Shown here one piece after another: positions 59,767 through 64,000 of a stretch of DNA of 64,000 nucleotides. A program made the position numbers and the translations under genes. The DNA lies in the NCBI GenBank assembly GCA_028284625.1, contig JANQRH010000009.1, positions 124,001 through 188,000 on the forward strand, given 5' to 3'. The notes beneath the pieces were generated by a model. That model had not been told where the DNA came from and searched no databases. It saw only the letters and a program-made list of their open reading frames with translations. Position 1 is the stretch's first letter. Every line of letters starts with the position of its first letter. The stretch is from Afifellaceae bacterium (GTDB lineage Bacteria > Pseudomonadota > Alphaproteobacteria > Rhizobiales > Afifellaceae).

Positions 59767-60219
59767 TTAGTTCTGCGTCGGTCCGTCAAGGTCGGGCAGC
59801 GTGGGTGTGCCGTCGGCCGCCGGCTCTGCCTGTGGCGCCTCCGGCTCGCCCATCTCGATTTTGCAGTTCACCAGCCAGACATCGTAGACGGGATGCTCCA
59901 CCGCATGCAGACCAGGGCTTGCGGCAAACATCCAGCCGGTGAAGATGCGCTGGATCTCGTTGGTGAGCGTGATCTCCTCCACCTCCACAAACGCCGTCGT
60001 CTGCGCCGGCTCGGTGGGTGGGCGCGTGTTGCAGGTGCGCGGCGTCACGCGCAAGGCGCCGAACTGCACAGTCTCGTCGATCAGCACGTCAAAGGTGATG
60101 GTGCGGCCGGTGATCTTGTCGAGGCCGGTAAACTCTGCGACGGGATTCTTGATCGGCGCCGCCGAGGCCGGCAGCGCCGCGAGCATTGTCAAAACAAGCG
60201 CACCAAATAGCCGCATCAA
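59767..60219 (-). CDS. DUF2155 family exported protein
   Basis: The 150-residue protein begins with a signal peptide (MMRLFGALVLTMLAALPASA, likely cleaved after ASAA). The body has the DUF2155 features: VLIDETVQFGALRVTPRTC, then FTGWMFAASPGLHAVEHPVYDVWL and a Cys near the end (residues about 93-117). Two Cys could form a disulfide in the periplasm. The last 25 residues are Pro/Glu/Ala-rich. Function unknown; it often sits beside aat and the NDUFA12 gene in alphaproteobacteria. Confidence 0.88.
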   Translation of the reverse strand: MMRLFGALVLTMLAALPASAAPIKNPVAEFTGLDKITGRTITFDVLIDETVQFGALRVTPRTCNTRPPTEPAQTTAFVEVEEITLTNEIQRIFTGWMFAASPGLHAVEHPVYDVWLVNCKIEMGEPEAPQAEPAADGTPTLPDLDGPTQN

Positions 60220-60237
60220 GAGAAACTCGCCGCGTAT

Positions 60238-60621
60238 CTAGCTCGGCGTCCAGGGTTCGTAGTCGCCCGTCACCTCCGGGCGGCGCTCCGGCGTCAGAAT
60301 GGAGCCGGGCGGACGGTAGGCGGCGGGCGTGCCGGTCAGATTTTGCTGATGCGGCTTCTCCCAATCGCGCAGCTCGTAGCTTTCTTCGCTGGGCGGCGTA
60401 TCGGTGCGGTGGTGCATCCAACCATGCCAGCCGGGCGGGATGCGCGAGGCCTCCGCATCGCCGTTATAGATGACCCAGCGCCGCTTGCCGGTCTTGTCGC
60501 GATAGTAGCGATTGCCGCTTTCGTCCTCACCGACGAGCTGGCCGTTGCGCCACGTATGAAAGCGCGTGCCGAGCGTTTGCCCGTTCCACCAGGTGAAGAC
60601 CTGCAGGAGAAACTCCTTCAT
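60238..60621 (-). CDS. NDUFA12 (B17.2) family complex I accessory subunit
   Basis: The 127-residue protein matches the NDUFA12 family: TLGTRFHTWRNGQLVGEDESGN, RYYRDKTGKRRWVIYNG and PPGWHGWMHH (first segment at residues about 17-38). The family is an accessory subunit of mitochondrial and alphaproteobacterial complex I, bound to the peripheral arm. It is 40 kb from nuoA in this window and in a different unit (M48 protease, DsbA-like, NDUFA12, DUF2155). Confidence 0.93.
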   Translation of the reverse strand: MKEFLLQVFTWWNGQTLGTRFHTWRNGQLVGEDESGNRYYRDKTGKRRWVIYNGDAEASRIPPGWHGWMHHRTDTPPSEESYELRDWEKPHQQNLTGTPAAYRPPGSILTPERRPEVTGDYEPWTPS

Positions 60622-60666
60622 CGTCGTCTCGTCTCGCCCTTTTTTGTTTCTCGCCGGTGGTTCGTC

Positions 60667-61422
60667 CTAGCACACTGTGAGGCCACATTCGCGCATCGCC
60701 GCCACGCGTTGCTGCAATCCGTCGAATCCGATGGCGCCGGGTATGATCTCCTTACCGATGACATAGGACGGCGTGCCGCTGATGCCCAGGGCGTCGGCGA
60801 TTTCCCGTACCTCTGTGATGCCCTCGGTGATGCTGCTTTTGGCCGCCGCCGCCTCAACCGCCTCCGCGTCGAGCCCCAGGTCGCGCGCCACCTCCAGCGC
60901 CTTTGCGGCGTTCGCCTGGCCGGGGCGGGTGAAGACCTCGATGTGGAAGTCGAGATAGCGCTCCGGCGCCAGCTCCGACACCGCAACGCCGATCCGCGCT
61001 GCCTCCACGGAGCCCTCGCTCAGAATCGGGAACTCCTTCAGCACGATGCGAAGGTCGTCATTGCTTTCCAGGAGGGCGGTCATGTCCGACAAAGCGCGTC
61101 TGCAGTAGCCGCAATTATAATCGAAGAACTCCACCAGCGTGACGGCGCCATCAGGATTGCCCAGCACGATCTGGTGCTCAGAATCGAAGATCCGATCCCC
61201 GTAATCCTCAATCGCGTTGGCGCGCGCCAGCGCCTCCTCCTGCTCGCGTTTCAGGCGGAGCACGGTGATCGCTTCCTCCAGCACTTCCGGATTGGTGAGC
61301 AGGTATTCCCGAATCACCTTGCCGATCTCCTCCTTCTCCGCTTCCGTCATCTCCGCGCGAACGGGGAGAGTTGCGACGAGGAGCGCCAGCAAAGCCACGG
61401 CAATGCGGATCAATTGGGGCAT
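60667..61422 (-). CDS. DsbA-family thiol:disulfide oxidoreductase, exported
   Basis: The 251-residue protein has a signal peptide (about 1-23), an N-terminal helix pair (residues 25-75) and a thioredoxin-like DsbA domain. The active site is Cys104-Gly-Tyr-Cys107, and a cis-Pro loop GTPSYVIG is near residue 216. The Cys pair near the end (MRECGLTVC) is unusual for the family and may be a second redox or structural site. It follows the M48 gene by 27 bases on the same strand. Confidence 0.92.
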   Translation of the reverse strand: MPQLIRIAVALLALLVATLPVRAEMTEAEKEEIGKVIREYLLTNPEVLEEAITVLRLKREQEEALARANAIEDYGDRIFDSEHQIVLGNPDGAVTLVEFFDYNCGYCRRALSDMTALLESNDDLRIVLKEFPILSEGSVEAARIGVAVSELAPERYLDFHIEVFTRPGQANAAKALEVARDLGLDAEAVEAAAAKSSITEGITEVREIADALGISGTPSYVIGKEIIPGAIGFDGLQQRVAAMRECGLTVC

Positions 61423-61449
61423 GGTCGTTCCTTTCAGTGTCGCAGCCGC

Positions 61450-62856
61450 TCAGTTCATCCCACGGGCGAGCGATTCATACGTGATGATGTCTTCAGCTTT
61501 TAGCCAGCCGGGCGAACCACGACTGAACTTCGCCTGCGCGCGCCGGGCGAAGTTCCTGGCGCTGTCGATATCGCCGTCAATCAGCAGGCCCTCGGCGCTG
61601 GCGAGTTCCGCTTGCGCGACCTTTCCCTGCTTCTGATAGGCGGTGGCGAGATGCCGGTAGCCGACGGAGGCGAGCGGCTCCTTGTTGAGGCCGGAGATCA
61701 GGTTGGAGATCGCTTCGTCGAGCAGGCCGGCATTGTCGGTTTGCAGGAGGGCATGGCCCAGCATGATGCGAATGAGGCCGGCATTGGGCGCCAGCGCTAC
61801 AGCCTGGCGAAGCGGCGCCACGGCATCGGCGGCCCTGCCGGATTCCAACAGAATCTGTCCCTTCAGCTCATGGAAATAGGGGTAGTTCGGAACGCGCGCG
61901 ATTAGCGTGTCGACGGCGCGGATGGCGGAACGTGTGCCGCCGGTCCGGTAGCCGACGATGGCGCGCGCATATTGCGCGGGCAGACTGTCGTCGGAGCGCG
62001 GGAAGCGCCGCCCGACCATCTGCGGGCTCTCGGTAAAACCGGAGAGCTTGGCGCGCATCATGTCGTGGCGGATTTGAAGCTGCGGGCTGTCGACTGCGTC
62101 CCAGTGCGGGCTCTGGCGCGCCGCCTGCTCAAGCTGGTTGAGGCGCTGGCGCGCCATCGGATGCGACTGCGCATAGGGATCGGCGTAGCGGGCGGAGAAC
62201 ATTTGCTGGTCGGCGAAGCGTTCAAACGTCGTCACCATCCCCTTGGCGGACTGGCCGGAGGCATTGAGGTAGGTGAGGGCTGCACGGTCGGCGGCGAGCT
62301 CCTGCGCGCGGCGGTAGGTGAGCAGCGTGCGCAATCCCACGCCGGGCCCAGCCGACGTGGCGGCGGCGCCCATCTGCGTGGCGGACGAGGAGCCGGCGGC
62401 CGCACCCGCCATCATGCCGGCGACGCCGAGCGCGCTGACGACGGCGCCGATGGCCTGCGCGCGCGCCACCTCGTTGCGCAGGCCTTCCAGATGGCCCCCG
62501 GCCAGATGGCCGGTCTCATGCGCCAGGACACCGATGACCTCGTTGGGGGTCTTGGCCTGAAGCAATACGCCGGTGTTGATCACCATGCGGCGACCGGTGG
62601 CGACAAAGGCGTTGAACTCCTTGCTCAGCACCAGAACGATTTCCGCGTCGCCTGAGCTGATGCCGGCGGCGGAGAAGATCGGCTGCGCATAATCGCGCAG
62701 CAGCACCTCGATCTCGGCGTCGCGGATAATCGGGGCGCGGCGGTTCTGCGCTTCGGCGACAGGCGGCAGCGCGATCGCAGCCGCGCAGGCGAACGGCAAG
62801 GCGCCGGCGCGAAGTGCGGCGAGGCTGGACTTCACCTGCAGCATGCGATTTGGCAT
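61450..62856 (-). CDS. M48 family metalloprotease with TPR-like C-terminus (BepA-like)
   Basis: This periplasmic zinc protease resembles BepA/YfgC, which helps outer-membrane protein assembly and quality control. The start at 62856 gives 468 residues with a signal peptide (core about 17-33). HETGH is at residues 113-117, and the C-terminal half (from about 300) has TPR-like helices. An ATG at 62916 would add 20 residues but lacks support. It and bamA in the same window fit a role in envelope upkeep, which is inference. The 86 bases to the next gene hold a divergent promoter region. Confidence 0.92.
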   Translation of the reverse strand: MPNRMLQVKSSLAALRAGALPFACAAAIALPPVAEAQNRRAPIIRDAEIEVLLRDYAQPIFSAAGISSGDAEIVLVLSKEFNAFVATGRRMVINTGVLLQAKTPNEVIGVLAHETGHLAGGHLEGLRNEVARAQAIGAVVSALGVAGMMAGAAAGSSSATQMGAAATSAGPGVGLRTLLTYRRAQELAADRAALTYLNASGQSAKGMVTTFERFADQQMFSARYADPYAQSHPMARQRLNQLEQAARQSPHWDAVDSPQLQIRHDMMRAKLSGFTESPQMVGRRFPRSDDSLPAQYARAIVGYRTGGTRSAIRAVDTLIARVPNYPYFHELKGQILLESGRAADAVAPLRQAVALAPNAGLIRIMLGHALLQTDNAGLLDEAISNLISGLNKEPLASVGYRHLATAYQKQGKVAQAELASAEGLLIDGDIDSARNFARRAQAKFSRGSPGWLKAEDIITYESLARGMN

Positions 62857-62942
62857 AGCTTTGTTATACGAGCGCTGAAATGCGGCAAATCTGACCCTCC
62901 CGGCCTGCCTACCCAACCCAGGCGACGAAAGAAACGCAAGTT

Positions 62943-64000
62943 ATGTTGAAGGCTTCGCGACGAAGCGCCGTTGAGCCATTTTTGGCCATGGACGTGATGG
63001 CGGCGGCGGCGGAATTGGAGGCCGCCGGGCGGAATATCGTTCATATGGAGGTGGGCCAGCCGGGCGCGCCGGCGCCGAAGGCCGTTCTGGCGGCAGCGGC
63101 TGAGGCGCTGGCCGACGGGCGGCTCGGCTACACCGAAGCGCTGGGCATACGCGCGCTCAGGGAGCGCATCGCCCGCCACTATCGGGAGGCCTACGGCATC
63201 GATGTGTCGCCGGGCCGGGTGATGGTGACGACCGGCTCGTCGGGCGGCTTCAACCTCACATTCCTCGGGGCTTTCAATCCGGGCGACCGCATTGCCTTGG
63301 CGATGCCGGGCTATCCGGCCTACCGCAACATTCTGAAGGCGTTCAGCCTTGAGGCGGTCGAGATCGAGGTGGGCCCGGAAACCCGCTGGGCGATTTCCGC
63401 CGAACAGCTTGAGGATCTGCACAGACAGTCGCCGCTCGCCGGCGTGCTTGTGGCGAGCCCGGCCAATCCGACCGGCACGATGACGGAGGGCGGCGAGCTT
63501 GAGCGGATTGCAACGTTCTGCCACGCCAACGGCATCCGCTTCCTGTCCGACGAGATCTACCACGGCCTGGTCTATGCCGGTCAGGCGGAGACGGCGCTGC
63601 GCTTCTCTGACAGTGCGATCATCATCAACTCGTTCTCCAAGTACTATTGCATGACCGGTTGGCGGGTTGGATGGCTGGTGCTGCCAGAAGACCTGATGCG
63701 GCCGTTCGAGCGGCTGTCGCAGTCGCTTTATATCTCCGTGCCGGAACTGTCGCAGCGCGCCGCGGTTAATGCGTTCGAGTCCACTGACGAGCTTGAAGCG
63801 GTAAAGGCGGGATACGCGCGCAACCGCACGCGGTTGCTGGAGCGCCTTCCGGGGCTCGGCTTCGACGAGTTCCTGCCGGTGGACGGCGCCTTCTATGTCT
63901 ACGCCTCCGTGGCGCGATTCACGAACGATGCGCTCGATTTCTCCAAACGTATGCTGAACGAGGCGGGCGTGGCGGCGACGCCGGGTCCCGACTTCGATCA
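62943..64000 (+). CDS. class I/II pyridoxal-phosphate aminotransferase (partial, runs off the window)
   Basis: The frame from ATG 62943 is open to the right edge (352 residues seen, no stop). It has the fold-type I motifs: MEVGQPGAPAP, GYTEALGIRALRERIARHY, VTTGSSGGFNL, ANPTG and SDEIYHGL. The PLP Lys is Lys233 in NSFSKYYCMTGWRVGW. The true substrate cannot be told; aspartate-type or aromatic aminotransferases are likely. It is divergent from the M48 gene. Confidence 0.93.
   Translation, partial: MLKASRRSAVEPFLAMDVMAAAAELEAAGRNIVHMEVGQPGAPAPKAVLAAAAEALADGRLGYTEALGIRALRERIARHYREAYGIDVSPGRVMVTTGSSGGFNLTFLGAFNPGDRIALAMPGYPAYRNILKAFSLEAVEIEVGPETRWAISAEQLEDLHRQSPLAGVLVASPANPTGTMTEGGELERIATFCHANGIRFLSDEIYHGLVYAGQAETALRFSDSAIIINSFSKYYCMTGWRVGWLVLPEDLMRPFERLSQSLYISVPELSQRAAVNAFESTDELEAVKAGYARNRTRLLERLPGLGFDEFLPVDGAFYVYASVARFTNDALDFSKRMLNEAGVAATPGPDFD

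Noticed and set aside
1-64000. Prophage, insertion sequence, CRISPR array, toxin-antitoxin or defence system
   Set aside because: No transposase, integrase, Cas protein, phage structural gene, regular spacer array or toxin pair was recognised on either strand; nearly all sequence is covered by core genes.

Overview
The window is high-GC chromosomal DNA from an alphaproteobacterium. Gene content and order (tig, clpP-clpX-lon-hupB, tRNA-Val, the nuo operon, dnaE, rpsB-tsf-pyrH-frr, the bamA-lpx block) point to the order Hyphomicrobiales/Rhizobiales. The NDUFA12 complex I accessory subunit, the DUF1467 and DUF2155 proteins, LpxI in place of LpxH, and a short ProS without an editing insertion all fit. 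No genus can be named from the sequence alone. No prophage, insertion sequence, transposase or CRISPR array is visible.

Region 1 (1-7.5 kb) is protein quality control plus HU and two tRNAs: trigger factor, ClpP, ClpX, Lon, HupB, tRNA-Val(TAC), a 54-residue membrane protein and tRNA-Asp(GTC). Region 2 (7.5-25.6 kb) is a complete 14-subunit respiratory complex I operon, nuoA to nuoN. It is interrupted by six non-nuo elements: two GFA/CENP-V zinc-fold proteins, a membrane-anchored protein that looks like two winged helices, a small hypothetical protein, a 70-residue membrane protein, and palindromic REP-like repeats between nuoI/nuoJ and nuoL/nuoM. NuoE carries a C-terminal helix-hairpin-helix-like extension and NuoL a His/Asp-rich inserted loop. 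Region 3 (25.6-34.2 kb) holds birA, RNase J, a third GFA protein, methylmalonyl-CoA epimerase, DUF1467, proS, the lipoprotein-export permease and LolD, a RidA protein and an SDR protein. A minus-strand terminator and a tiny minus-strand ORF sit between DUF1467 and proS.

Region 4 (34.3-52.1 kb) is a plus-strand housekeeping run: dnaE; rpsB-tsf; then pyrH-frr-uppS-cdsA-dxr-rseP-bamA-lpxD-fabZ-lpxA-lpxI-lpxB. It links translation, isoprenoid and phospholipid precursors, outer-membrane protein assembly and lipid A synthesis. Region 5 (52.2-56.8 kb) is a minus-strand unit of the B12-dependent ribonucleotide reductase NrdJ followed by a KTSC-domain protein. Its upstream region has two NrdR-box-like sequences exactly 32 bp apart. 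Region 6 (56.8-64 kb) has aroQ-accB-accC-aat on the plus strand, a convergent minus-strand set (M48 protease, DsbA-like, NDUFA12, DUF2155), and a class I aminotransferase that runs off the right edge.

Most of the window is ordinary core genome. The less explained material is the set of extra genes and repeats inside the nuo operon, the His-rich additions to NuoL and trigger factor, the NrdR/CtrA-like sites before nrdJ, and the small minus-strand unit at 29.34-29.49 kb. I saw nothing that I would claim as a new multi-gene system. All calls rest on reading the sequence and motif recognition; no database search was run.
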